From Arthrobacter sp. zg-Y20 (GTDB lineage: Bacteria; Actinomycetota; Actinomycetes; Actinomycetales; Micrococcaceae): a stretch of 64,000 bases of DNA. The stretch spans positions 1,674,001-1,738,000 of the forward strand of contig NZ_CP126241.1 of the NCBI RefSeq assembly GCF_030142075.1. The letters run 5' to 3'. The notes below the pieces were generated by a model that made no database searches, was not told the origin of the DNA, and saw only the letters and a list, made by a program, of their open reading frames with translations. The translations under genes were made by a program, and so were the position numbers. Shown in pieces: positions 55,139 to 63,180 of this stretch (position 1 is its first letter; each line of letters begins with the position of its first letter).

Positions 55139-55507
55139 ATGGCCGCACGATGGATTGAGCAGGTGACCGGCTCTTTTGAGGACAAAAAACGCTGGCACCG
55201 CTACAAGGAGCGGAAAGCACTTCTTCCAGCCCCCTACCGCACGGCAACGGACGGGCTGGAACGCTACATCATGTACGCGGGCGCCATCTCCAAGGGGGAC
55301 GTGCTGGCGCAAATGCTGGAAGACCTCGCTGACCTGATGGAGCAGGGCGCGGCCGACGGCGTTCCGGTCCGCGGGATTGTTGGTGAAGATCCGGTGGACT
55401 TCGCCGAAACGTTTATTGCCAACTATGCGGACGGGCAATGGATCAGCAAGGAGCGCCGGCGGCTCATCGATGCCATTGACGAATCGGCCGCCCAGGACCA
55501 GGCCTAG
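55139..55507 (+). CDS. DUF1048 protein
   Basis: 122 residues, two bases behind the PadR stop. EQVTGSFEDKKRWHRYKERKALLPAPYRTA and GVPVRGIVGEDPVDFAETFIANYADGQWI match DUF1048, small helical proteins nearly always encoded between a PadR regulator and an ABC exporter. The role is unknown. AAGAAGGAG precedes ATG 55139. Confidence 0.86.
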   Translation: MAARWIEQVTGSFEDKKRWHRYKERKALLPAPYRTATDGLERYIMYAGAISKGDVLAQMLEDLADLMEQGAADGVPVRGIVGEDPVDFAETFIANYADGQWISKERRRLIDAIDESAAQDQA

Positions 55508-55561
55508 CGGCGGCCGGCCTCCGGATTGCCGGGGACCGGGCGCTGGGAACGGGAGAAAGCC

Positions 55562-56341
55562 ATGGATACCCTGCACGCCCCGGGACCCGCTGTTCGGGTA
55601 CAGGGCCTGAAGAAGTCCTTCAAGGAACAGGAGGTGCTTGGCGGCGTCTCCTTCGAGGTCAGCCCGGGCAGCGTGTTCGCCCTGCTCGGCTCCAACGGTG
55701 CCGGCAAAACGACGCTCGTTCGGATCCTTTCCACCCTGGCGAAAGCGGACGGCGGCAGTGCCGCGGTCTGCGGGTTCGACGTCGCGGCCCGCCCCGACGA
55801 CGTCCGCCGCTCGATCAGCCTGACGGGACAGTTCGCGGCCGTGGATGAAGTGCTCACCGGCCGGGAAAACCTGGAGCTGATCGCCAAGCTGCGGCATCTG
55901 GCGGATCCGGGGGAGGTGGCGGATGAGCTGCTGCACCGGTTCTCCCTGATGGAAGCAGGCCGGCGAAGAGTCGGCACCTATTCCGGCGGAATGCGCCGCC
56001 GGCTCGATATTGCCATGAGCCTGATCGGCAGGCCACCGGTGCTGTTCCTCGACGAGCCGACCAGCGGGCTTGATCCGCAGGCCCGCACCGCGGTGTGGGA
56101 GACCATACGGGACCTGGCGCGGGGCGGTACCACCGTACTCCTGACCACCCAGTACCTCGACGAGGCCGAGCAGCTCGCGGACCGGATTGCGATCCTGAAC
56201 CGCGGCACCATTGTCCGGAGCGGCACGCTCGCCGAACTCCGGCAGCTCATCCCGCCGGCCAAGGCCGAATATGTGCTGCGCCAGCCCTCCCTGGAAGAGA
56301 TCTTCCTGTCAGTCACCGCGCCGGGAAAGGAACTGCCATGA
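55562..56341 (+). CDS. ABC exporter ATP-binding protein (DrrA-like)
   Basis: 259 residues. Walker A GSNGAGKTTLVRILSTL, signature YSGGMRRRLDIAMSL, Walker B LFLDEPTSGLDPQAR and switch region LLTTQYLDEAEQLADRI. The C-terminal part (LRQPSLEEIFLSVT) is as in daunorubicin-resistance ATPases. With the next gene it forms a two-component exporter of drugs or lipids. The stop overlaps the permease start. Confidence 0.9.
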   Translation: MDTLHAPGPAVRVQGLKKSFKEQEVLGGVSFEVSPGSVFALLGSNGAGKTTLVRILSTLAKADGGSAAVCGFDVAARPDDVRRSISLTGQFAAVDEVLTGRENLELIAKLRHLADPGEVADELLHRFSLMEAGRRRVGTYSGGMRRRLDIAMSLIGRPPVLFLDEPTSGLDPQARTAVWETIRDLARGGTTVLLTTQYLDEAEQLADRIAILNRGTIVRSGTLAELRQLIPPAKAEYVLRQPSLEEIFLSVTAPGKELP

Positions 56342-57105
56342 CCACCGCCGCCGCCTTCCGTGACACCCGGGCCCTTACCGGCCGTTCGCTGCGGCACATC
56401 CTGCGCAGCCCGGACACCGTAATTACCACGGTGATCACCCCGATAGCCCTGCTGTTGCTCTTCGTCTATGTGTTCGGGGGAGCGGTCGCTACCGGCTCGG
56501 ACGGGCCCTACATCAACTACATGCTCCCGGGCATTCTCCTGATCACCGTTGCATCCGGTGTGGCCTATACCGCCTACCGGTTGTTCCTGGACATCCAAGG
56601 CGGAATCTTTGACCGGCTCCGGTCCATGCCCGTGGCCAAGTCCGGCGTCCTGTGGGCCCACGTGTTGACGTCGCTGACGGCCAACCTGGCGTCTGTCGCG
56701 GTGGTGATCGGTGTGGCGCTCCTGATGGGATACCGCACCGGCGCCTCGGCCTGGGCATGGCTGGGTGTTGCCGGCATCCTCACCGTGTTTACGCTGACGC
56801 TGACCTGGCTTGCGGTAGTAGCCGGGCTTACCGCCAAAACGGCCGACGGCGCGGGGGCGTTCAGTTACCCGTTGGTTTTCCTGCCGTTTATCAGTTCTGC
56901 GTTTGTTCCCACCGATTCGATGCCCGGTCCGGTTGCCTGGTTCGCCGAGAACCAGCCCGTTACTCCCATCGTGGAAACGCTGCGGGCACTTCTGGCCGGG
57001 CAGCAACCCGGTGCCGAATTGTGGAGCGCCCTGCTCTGGCTGGGTGCCGTCCTCGCCGCCGCCTACACAGCGGCGGCCGTTGCCTACCGGCGGCGGACCG
57101 GCTGA
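56338..57105 (+). CDS. ABC-2 type exporter permease (DrrB-like)
   Basis: 255 residues, six membrane helices. LTGRSLRHILRSPDTVITTVITPIALLLLF, NYMLPGILLITVASGVAYTAYRLFLDIQGGIFDRLRSMPV and YPLVFLPFISSAFVPTDSMPG are the family's characteristic segments. ATGA overlap with the ATPase gene. Last gene of the PadR module. Confidence 0.9.
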   Translation: MTTAAAFRDTRALTGRSLRHILRSPDTVITTVITPIALLLLFVYVFGGAVATGSDGPYINYMLPGILLITVASGVAYTAYRLFLDIQGGIFDRLRSMPVAKSGVLWAHVLTSLTANLASVAVVIGVALLMGYRTGASAWAWLGVAGILTVFTLTLTWLAVVAGLTAKTADGAGAFSYPLVFLPFISSAFVPTDSMPGPVAWFAENQPVTPIVETLRALLAGQQPGAELWSALLWLGAVLAAAYTAAAVAYRRRTG

Positions 57106-57214
57106 CATTCCGGCACTGCGGCCCGCACCGCGGTACCGGCGGCGGCGCCGGATTCGGGTATGGTGTGGCATGCAATCGAGCACATCGATTTGACTGACAT
57201 GGGGGCAGAATCAA

Positions 57215-57775
57215 ATGGACGAATTTCTCACCTTCGCCGGCATCACCGGAGCGCTGTTGCTGGGACTCTTGACGCTGGTCTTTTACATGATGAACCGGGC
57301 CGAGGCGAGGGAACTGAACAAGGACCCGCTTCGCCCGCCGGTGGTGGTCCGGTTCCGGCCCAAGGCATTCTTCTGGCTGGTTGCAACCATTGCCGGCGGC
57401 GCGCTGTACCTGTTCCTGGCTGTGACCATGTATCCGGTATGGAACGTGCCGAGCTACGCCGTGGGCCTGATCCTGGTGGTCCTGATCGGCGCCGTCCGTC
57501 CCATCTATGCCGCGAAGGTCGGCCAGCCGTTTACGGTCGCTCCGGCAGGGGCGACTGGGGAGGCACCGGACGGGCTGCCGCTGCCGGCACCGGCGGGCGG
57601 TGCTCCTATCCAGCAGCAGTACCCCGGCTACTACGCCGCCCCTGCCGGCACGGATGCCTTCGGGAACCCGCTTCAGGCGCCGCCCGCCCCAACTGCGCCG
57701 GTGCAGTACCCGGGCTTCTCCACGCCGTCGGACACCGGCCGTGACGCCGACGGCGGCCCTGCCCGAACCAGCTGA
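57215..57775 (+). CDS. Small membrane protein with Pro/Ala-rich tail
   Basis: 186 residues. Three hydrophobic segments (ITGALLLGLLTLVFYMMN, FFWLVATIAGGALYLFLAVTMYP, SYAVGLILVVLIGAVRPIY) are followed by ~80 residues rich in Pro, Ala, Gly and Gln (YPGYYAAPAGTDAFG). I do not recognise a family. Preceded by 109 bases without a gene. The function is not predictable. Confidence 0.72.
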   Translation: MDEFLTFAGITGALLLGLLTLVFYMMNRAEARELNKDPLRPPVVVRFRPKAFFWLVATIAGGALYLFLAVTMYPVWNVPSYAVGLILVVLIGAVRPIYAAKVGQPFTVAPAGATGEAPDGLPLPAPAGGAPIQQQYPGYYAAPAGTDAFGNPLQAPPAPTAPVQYPGFSTPSDTGRDADGGPARTS

Positions 57776-57781
57776 CCCGCA

Positions 57782-57878
57782 CGGGCTGCACAGATTCCCA
57801 TCATCATTGGCGAAATTAGCCTCTCCGCAGCAGCAGGAGGCGCCATATTTTTCGGATTGTGGGAATCTGTGCAGCCCG
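57782..57878. repeat. Long inverted repeat: perfect 19-bp arms around a 59-base centre
   Basis: CGGGCTGCACAGATTCCCA (57782-57800) and its exact complement (57860-57878) flank a centre that contains a second small dyad (gcctc/gaggc) and an AT patch (catatttttc). It lies between the membrane protein gene and pyk. No reading frame fills it. Confidence 0.75.
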
Positions 57879-57991
57879 GGTATCTACCGCCGGGCCGAAA
57901 TGACTGCATGGCGGTCCCGCAAGGTGCCCGCACTGTGAGACCCGCGGCCCGGTCCCATGCGCAAACAGCCAAGGCGGACTAGGCTAGGAAT

Positions 57992-59503
57992 ATGAGACGC
58001 GCAAAGATTGTTGCCACTTTTGGACCAGCGATCGCCAGCTACGAGAATACGGTAGCGGTTCTTCGCGCGGGCGTGAATGTCGCCCGTATGAACATGAGCC
58101 ACGGCGACCACTCCGTACACAACGCCACGTATGAAAACGTGCGCAAGGCCTCCGCCGAGCTCGGGATGCCCGTAGGCATCTTCGCCGACCTCCAGGGCCC
58201 CAAGATCCGGCTGGGCCGGTTCACCGAGGAACCCCACTTCCTGAATGTGGGCGATACCTTCACCATCACCACCGAAGACATCCCGGGCACCCGGGAAATC
58301 TGCTCCACCACGTACAAGGGCCTGCCCGGCGACGTGAAGGTGGGCGATTTCCTGCTGATTGATGACGGCAAGGTCAAACTCCGCGCCGTTGACGTCACCT
58401 CCACCACCGTGGTCACCCAGGTGGTAGTGCCGGGCAACGTATCCAACAACAAGGGCATCAACCTGCCCGGCGTTGCCGTGAACGTTCCCGCCCTGTCCCA
58501 GAAGGATGAGGATGACCTGCGCTGGGCCCTGAACCGCGGCGTCGACATGGTTGCCCTGTCCTTCGTACGTGACGCCGGTGACATTTCCCGCGTTCACGAA
58601 ATCATGGACGAAGAAGGCCGCCGCGTACCGGTGATTGCCAAGATCGAGAAGCCGCAGGCCGTGGCCAACCTCGAGGAAATCATCGACGCGTTCGACTCCA
58701 TCATGGTTGCCCGCGGCGACCTGGGTGTTGAACTGCCGCTGGAAGAAGTTCCGCTGGTGCAGAAGAACGCCATTGAGCTGGCCCGCCGCTGGGCCAAGCC
58801 CGTCATCGTGGCCACCCAGGTGCTCGAATCCATGATCGACAACCCCCGCCCGACCCGCGCCGAGGCCTCAGACTGCGCCAACGCGGTGCTCGACGGCGCG
58901 GATGCCGTCATGCTCTCCGGCGAAACTTCGGTGGGCAAGTACGCCATCGAAACCGTCGAGACCATGGCCCGCATCATCGAATCCACCGAGGAGCACGGCC
59001 TGAACCGCGTTCCGCCGCTGGGCTCCAAGCCGCGTACCCGCGGCGGTGCCATCACCCGTGCCGCCGTCGAAATCGCCGACCAGCTGGATGCAAAATACAT
59101 CTGTACTTTCACCCAGTCCGGTGATTCCGCACGCCGCCTGTCCCGCCTGCGTCCGTCCAAGCCGGTGTTCGCCTTCACCCCCGTGGAGCAGACGTACCAG
59201 TACATGACCCTGTTCTGGGGCGTGGCTCCCAAGCTGGTGGACTTCGTCGAGCACACGGACCAGATGACCGCCCAGGTGGACCGCACCCTGCTCGAAGAGG
59301 AACTGGTGGAAGACAATGACCTGGTGGTCATCGCTGCCGGTTCGCCTCCCGGACAGGCCGGCTCCACCAACAGCCTGAAGGTGCACCGCGTGGGCGACAT
59401 TGCCGACGCCGGCCAGCGCTACGAAGGCCAGGAGCGCATCAAGGAAAAGGTCGGCCCGTGGCCGGTCAAGGAAAGCAAGAAGGGCAAGGCCAAGGCCATC
59501 TAG
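57992..59503 (+). CDS. pyk: Pyruvate kinase
   Basis: 503 residues. RRAKIVATFGPAIASYENTVAVLRAGVNVARMNMSHGDH, FADLQGPKIRLGRF, VIAKIEKPQAVANLEEIIDAFDSIMVARGDLGVELPLEEVP (catalytic Lys and the Glu/Asp metal ligands) and ATQVLESMIDNPRPTRAEASDCANAVLDG are canonical. The C-terminal allosteric domain follows. It makes pyruvate and ATP from phosphoenolpyruvate. TAGGCT stands six bases before ATG 57992 (57980-57985) and AGGA overlaps that gap, so either a leaderless or a short-leader start is possible. Confidence 0.96.
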   Translation: MRRAKIVATFGPAIASYENTVAVLRAGVNVARMNMSHGDHSVHNATYENVRKASAELGMPVGIFADLQGPKIRLGRFTEEPHFLNVGDTFTITTEDIPGTREICSTTYKGLPGDVKVGDFLLIDDGKVKLRAVDVTSTTVVTQVVVPGNVSNNKGINLPGVAVNVPALSQKDEDDLRWALNRGVDMVALSFVRDAGDISRVHEIMDEEGRRVPVIAKIEKPQAVANLEEIIDAFDSIMVARGDLGVELPLEEVPLVQKNAIELARRWAKPVIVATQVLESMIDNPRPTRAEASDCANAVLDGADAVMLSGETSVGKYAIETVETMARIIESTEEHGLNRVPPLGSKPRTRGGAITRAAVEIADQLDAKYICTFTQSGDSARRLSRLRPSKPVFAFTPVEQTYQYMTLFWGVAPKLVDFVEHTDQMTAQVDRTLLEEELVEDNDLVVIAAGSPPGQAGSTNSLKVHRVGDIADAGQRYEGQERIKEKVGPWPVKESKKGKAKAI

Positions 59504-59520
59504 CCTCCGCCGCCCGTACT

Positions 59521-59572
59521 GCACCTACAGGAAAGGTCCCGTCCAGATGGACGGGACCTTTCCTGTAGGTGC
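59521..59572. terminator. Bidirectional 24-bp perfect hairpin between pyk and the ANTAR regulator
   Basis: Exact 24-base arms (59521-59544 and 59549-59572) around a four-base AGAT loop. It separates the convergent pyk and response-regulator genes. The right side is followed by TTCGGTGT, without a real T-run. One of the most stable structures in the window. Confidence 0.85.
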
Positions 59573-59588
59573 TTCGGTGTCTAGAAGA

Positions 59589-60200
59589 TCAGTTGACCTG
59601 GTTGATGATGGTTTCGGCCACTTCACGCATGCTCAGGCGGCGGTCCATGGAAGTCTTCTGGATCCAGCGGAAAGCTTCGGGTTCGGTCAGGCCCATTTTG
59701 GTGGTCAGCAGCGACTTGGCACGCTCCACCAGCTTGCGCGTGGCGAACTGTTCCTTCAGATCGCTGACCTCTTCTTCCAGGGCCTTGATTTCCTCATGGC
59801 GGGAGAGGGCAATCTCGATGGCCGGAATCAGGTCCGCCGGGGTGAACGGCTTGACCACATAGGCCATGGCGCCGGCCTCGCGGGCGCGCTCCACGAGTTC
59901 TTTCTGGCTGAACGCGGTCAGCAGCACTACGGGGGCGATGCGGGCCTTGACGATCTGCTCGGCGGCGGTGATGCCGTCCATCAGCGGCATCTTCACATCC
60001 ATCAGCACCAGGTCCGGTTTCAGTTCCTTGGCCAGCTGAACGGCCTTCTCTCCGTTGTCAGCTTCGCCGACGACGTCGTACCCCTCACCGGTGAGGATCT
60101 CGACAATGTCGAGGCGGATAAGGGTCTCGTCTTCAGCGACGAGAACGCGGCGGGCCGGGGCGTTGGTGTTCGACGACGCGGACTCGGTGGACTCTGACAC
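59589..60200 (-). CDS. pdtaR: ANTAR-domain response regulator, PdtaR-like
   Basis: 203 residues. The receiver domain has acidic residues VAEDETLIRLD, phospho-acceptor Asp68 in LVLMDVKMPLMDG, Thr in VVLLTAFSQ and Lys in YVVKPF. A coiled coil (HEEIKALEEEVSDLKEQFATRK) joins it to the RNA-binding ANTAR domain (VERAKSLLTTKMGLTEPEAFRWIQKTSMDRRLSMREVAETI). In mycobacteria PdtaR, phosphorylated by PdtaS, acts as a transcription antiterminator by binding paired hairpins. Location next to pyk is conserved in Micrococcaceae-like gene orders as far as I know. Confidence 0.9.
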   Translation of the reverse strand: MSESTESASSNTNAPARRVLVAEDETLIRLDIVEILTGEGYDVVGEADNGEKAVQLAKELKPDLVLMDVKMPLMDGITAAEQIVKARIAPVVLLTAFSQKELVERAREAGAMAYVVKPFTPADLIPAIEIALSRHEEIKALEEEVSDLKEQFATRKLVERAKSLLTTKMGLTEPEAFRWIQKTSMDRRLSMREVAETIINQVN

Positions 60201-60324
60201 GGGTGGCTCCTCAGGTACGGTCTCGCCTGCCGGCGGACCGGCAGTTCACGTAATCAGCCTATCCGCATGTAGAGTTGTTTTGCGTCCAACACGGCAACTA
60301 CCCGTTGTTCGTGACACAGGGCAC

Positions 60325-60409
60325 GCCCGAATGGCGGAATTGGCAGACGCGCTGCACTCAAAATGCAGTATCGAAAGGTGTGTGGGTTCGAGTCCCACTT
60401 CGGGCACCA
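60325..60409 (+). tRNA. tRNA-Leu(CAA)
   Basis: Acceptor arms GCCCGAA (60325-60331) and TTCGGGC (60399-60405) pair, followed by A and an encoded CCA. The anticodon stem CTGCA/TGCAG encloses the loop CTCAAAA, anticodon CAA. GGTTCGAGTCC is the T arm and the long variable arm gives a class II tRNA of 85 bases, as for leucine. Confidence 0.95.
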
Positions 60410-60422
60410 ATTGTTGAAGAGG

Positions 60423-60450
60423 CACCCCGGTCTTCGGACCGGGGTGTTTT
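60423..60450 (+). terminator. Intrinsic terminator of the tRNA-Leu gene
   Basis: CACCCCGGTC (60423-60432), tetraloop TTCG, GACCGGGGTG (60437-60446) and then TTTTGTTTTG. A textbook rho-independent terminator 14 bases after the CCA end. Confidence 0.92.
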
Positions 60451-60499
60451 GTTTTGGCTGCGACCAGCGCCCTGTACCTCGTGGAAGGATCCATCTGCC

Positions 60500-61117
60500 C
60501 TAGTTGTCCGAAGTGGCGGGTCCGTGCCCGTCGTCGGGATGGAGGTCAATCCCGTGGGAGGGATTGATCCGGAAATCCGTAAAGTCAACGCGCAGGTCAG
60601 CGCGGGTGGGGGAGCAGGCCATGATTCCCGCCTGGCAGGGCCGGTCCTCCAGCGGGAGATACGCGAGCCGCAGGCTGCTCCACCGGGCGCCTGGCCCCTG
60701 TGGCTCCAGATACGTCACGTGGATTGCATTGGCTTGGCGCGACAGTTGCAGGGTCACCTCATTGCTGCTGCTGCTCGCCAATGGCCTCAGCGACCAGTCC
60801 GACGTGCCGTTGGTGACCACCGTGCTCAGCTGCAGTGCGCCGTCGCTGTACTCCACCCCCGCCTTGACCCAGGTTCGCTCATTCGCCCGGATCATAAGGC
60901 CGGCCTGGTCATAGAGCGTGGTGAAGTCGCCGCTAAACGTCACGGCCACTGTGAAGTCGCCCGTCACCTCCCGGTAGAAAAAGTGTCCGCTATCCCGGAT
61001 AAACCCATAGTGGGTTTCCCGCCAGAAGTCGGTCTCAAGGGCGGTATGAAGGGTTAGTGAGTCACCGGTGTCCTGCCACTTGGGCGGTTCGTTGAGCCAC
61101 TTCATGCTGTTGAACAT
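60500..61117 (-). CDS. DUF1349 concanavalin-like protein
   Basis: 205 residues from ATG 61117 (MFNSMKWLNEPPKWQDTGDS), with AGGAAGG upstream. FWRETHYGFIRDSGHFFYRE, VTFSGDFTTLYDQAGLMIRANERTWVKAGVEYSDG and LSTVVTNGTSDWS are the DUF1349 beta-jellyroll pattern. The family is thought to bind or act on carbohydrates. An N-terminally longer form to 61171 is open but not preferred. It is not clustered with a sugar locus here. Confidence 0.83.
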   Translation of the reverse strand: MFNSMKWLNEPPKWQDTGDSLTLHTALETDFWRETHYGFIRDSGHFFYREVTGDFTVAVTFSGDFTTLYDQAGLMIRANERTWVKAGVEYSDGALQLSTVVTNGTSDWSLRPLASSSSNEVTLQLSRQANAIHVTYLEPQGPGARWSSLRLAYLPLEDRPCQAGIMACSPTRADLRVDFTDFRINPSHGIDLHPDDGHGPATSDN

Positions 61118-61279
61118 TTGCAGGCCTTCCTGACGGGTTGCTGCCGCACGGCACGCCGCGAGCTTAGCCAATAATCCCGGGCCGGGCAGCTACGGGACAC
61201 GAGCCGACGCGCAAGCAGCCGGCTGGGCTAGGCTGGAGCGCGCCTTGCCCGCATACCAGCCAGAGGAGAATGATCCGCC

Positions 61280-61741
61280 GTGTCCGAACGGTTCCATGTA
61301 GTGCCCGCAAGTTATCTGGTCTTCCCGCAGGAAGACCGCGTGCTGCTTCAGCTCCGCCAGGGCACAGGCTACATGGACGGCTACTGGGCCACCGCAGCCG
61401 CCGGGCATGTGGAGGCGGGGGAGTCCGCCGTGCAGGCCGCTGTCCGGGAGGCCCGGGAGGAGCTCGGCATTCTCGTGGCGGCCGACGACGTCGTGCCCCT
61501 GACCGCGATGCACCGCACCAACGGGGACGGCCAGGCGATCAGCGAGCGGGTGGACTTCTTCTTCACCTGCACCCGTTGGACCGGGGAGCCGCGCATCATG
61601 GAACCCGGCAAGGCGGCGAAGCTGCAGTGGTTTGGCCTTGATGAGCTGCCCGGCGCCGTCGTACCCCATGAACGCTATGTCCTGGAGCGCCTGCGCAGCG
61701 GTGTACCGCCGATTGTCGCGTTCGGATTCGAGTACGCATGA
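61280..61741 (+). CDS. Nudix hydrolase (first of a coupled pair)
   Basis: 153 residues from GTG 61280. The Nudix box GHVEAGESAVQAAVREAREELG (GX5EX7REUXEEXGU form) is intact. FHVVPASYLVFPQEDRVLLQLRQGTGYMDGYW and RVDFFFTCTRWTGEPRIMEPGK surround it. It probably cleaves a nucleoside diphosphate derivative; the substrate cannot be told. Its stop overlaps the next Nudix start (ATGA). Confidence 0.88.
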   Translation: MSERFHVVPASYLVFPQEDRVLLQLRQGTGYMDGYWATAAAGHVEAGESAVQAAVREAREELGILVAADDVVPLTAMHRTNGDGQAISERVDFFFTCTRWTGEPRIMEPGKAAKLQWFGLDELPGAVVPHERYVLERLRSGVPPIVAFGFEYA

Positions 61742-62208
61742 TCCACAGCGCAGGCCTCCTGCTGTACCGGCTGCAGTCGGACGGTCTCCAAGTCTGGATC
61801 GGCCACATGGGCGGGCCGTTCTGGGCCCGGAAGGACCAACACGCCTGGTCCGTGCCCAAGGGTGAATACCTGCCGGGGGAAGAGGAACCCCTGGCCGCGG
61901 CGCTGCGCGAATTCGGTGAGGAAATGGGGAGCCCGGCGCCGGCTGCTGAGTATGAGCTGCTGGGCAGTTTCCGCCAGTCCTCGAAAAAGACGATTACCGT
62001 GTTCGCCGCCGAGGCGGAATTCGCGCCGGAGCGAATAGCCAGCAACACGTTTGCCCTTGAGTGGCCCAAGGGCTCGGGCCGGGTCCGCGAGTATCCGGAG
62101 ATTGACGACGCCGGCTGGTTCCCCGAGCCCGAAGCCCGGACCAAGCTCGTGAAGGGCCAGGCGCCGGTGCTCGACGCCCTGCTGCGCCGGCTGGCGGGGC
62201 AAGCCTAA
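61738..62208 (+). CDS. Nudix hydrolase (second of a coupled pair), diadenosine polyphosphate hydrolase-like
   Basis: 156 residues. HSAGLLLYRLQSDGLQVWIGHMGGPFWARKD, WSVPKGEY and the Nudix box with LAAALREFGEEMG are present. The WSVPKGEYLPGEEEP variant and the DDAGWFPEPEART end are typical of the NUDIX subgroup often labelled NTP pyrophosphohydrolase. ATG 61738 overlaps the first Nudix stop. Followed by a hairpin. Confidence 0.86.
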   Translation: MIHSAGLLLYRLQSDGLQVWIGHMGGPFWARKDQHAWSVPKGEYLPGEEEPLAAALREFGEEMGSPAPAAEYELLGSFRQSSKKTITVFAAEAEFAPERIASNTFALEWPKGSGRVREYPEIDDAGWFPEPEARTKLVKGQAPVLDALLRRLAGQA

Positions 62209-62209
62209 A

Positions 62210-62244
62210 GGCTGAGGGATCCCCGGTCGGGGGATCCCTCAGCC
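62210..62244. terminator. Bidirectional hairpin between the Nudix and TipA-like genes
   Basis: GGCTGAGGGATCCCC (62210-62224), five-base loop, exact complement (62230-62244). It lies between convergent stops only 37 bases apart. Confidence 0.7.
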
Positions 62245-62245
62245 G

Positions 62246-62998
62246 TTACCCCGCGAGGGTCTGCGCGTACGCAACCAGTGCGTCCCGGACAAACCGGGCA
62301 CCGGAGGCGAACTCGCGGGTGTAGTGCGCCGCGAACCGTTCATCGGCGGCGTACATCTGCGCGAGGCCGGCCAGCATCTGCGGATCGAGCTGCCGCTTCC
62401 CGGCGCCGGCGGCAATCCATTCCGCGTGCCGCCGGGCAAGCTCCTGCACCTGCGCACTGTCAGGTGACAGCCCGCGGCGCTGCACGTCGTCCCAGGCATC
62501 CTGCAGGGAGGCGTGTTCGGCCGTGAATCTGCGTTTGCCGGCGTCATCCAGGGAACGCCACCACCGGTCGGATTCCGCATAGGCCTCCCGGCCCCAGCGT
62601 TCCTCCACCTCCTCGCGGTACTGCGTGGAATCAAATCCTTCAAACATCTTTTCCGCCATGATTTCCTCTCCGCCTTCCAGGGCAGCCAGGGTTGAGCGCA
62701 CGGCAGCAACCTGCGCCTGCAGCCGGTGCTGTTCGGCCTGCAGCTGGACCAGATGCCGGGCCAGGGCCGCGGCGTCGTCCTGTTCACCGTGCAGGACCTT
62801 CCGGATTTGCGGCAGCCCCAAGCCCAGGCCGCGCAGCAGCAGGATGCGCTGCAGCCGCACCAGGGCGTCCCGGTCGTATCGCCGGTACCCGTTGCTGCCT
62901 ACCCGGCTGGGCGGCAGCAGGCCGATGCTGTCGTAATGGCGCAGCGTGCGGGACGTGGTCCCGGCAAGCTTCGCCACTTCCTTGATGGACAGATCCAT
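62246..62998 (-). CDS. MerR-family regulator with TipAS-type drug-binding domain
   Basis: 250 residues. The MerR helix-turn-helix has IKEVAKLAGTTSRTLRHYDSIGLLPPSRVGSNGYRRYDRDAL. A coiled coil (HLVQLQAEQHRLQAQVAAVRSTLAALEGG) and the TipAS domain follow (FDSTQYREEVEERWG, AYAESDRWWRSLD, FAAHYTREFASGARFVRDALVAYA). TipA-type proteins bind diverse antibiotics and activate multidrug genes. ATG 62998 is the family start. It is divergent from the YhgE/Pip-type membrane protein, a candidate target. Confidence 0.9.
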   Translation of the reverse strand: MDLSIKEVAKLAGTTSRTLRHYDSIGLLPPSRVGSNGYRRYDRDALVRLQRILLLRGLGLGLPQIRKVLHGEQDDAAALARHLVQLQAEQHRLQAQVAAVRSTLAALEGGEEIMAEKMFEGFDSTQYREEVEERWGREAYAESDRWWRSLDDAGKRRFTAEHASLQDAWDDVQRRGLSPDSAQVQELARRHAEWIAAGAGKRQLDPQMLAGLAQMYAADERFAAHYTREFASGARFVRDALVAYAQTLAG

Positions 62999-63180
62999 GT
63001 GCCCTCCCTTTCGCTGTATCTCCAGCGTAGAAGTTGACGCAGCGTCAAGGTCAAGCGACTGGCGAATCCGCCCGTCGGACGGCCTGCAGGCCGCCGGGCA
63101 TATCCGGAGCACGGGCCGGGCGGCTACCCTCAAACGGTAGGACTGAGAACATCCCAGCAGTTGCTCCGGGAGGTATCCCC

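Noticed and set aside
60325-60450. tRNA-Leu as an integration site for a mobile element
   Set aside because: No integrase, no repeated copy of the tRNA 3' end nearby, and the flanking genes look ordinary in composition.
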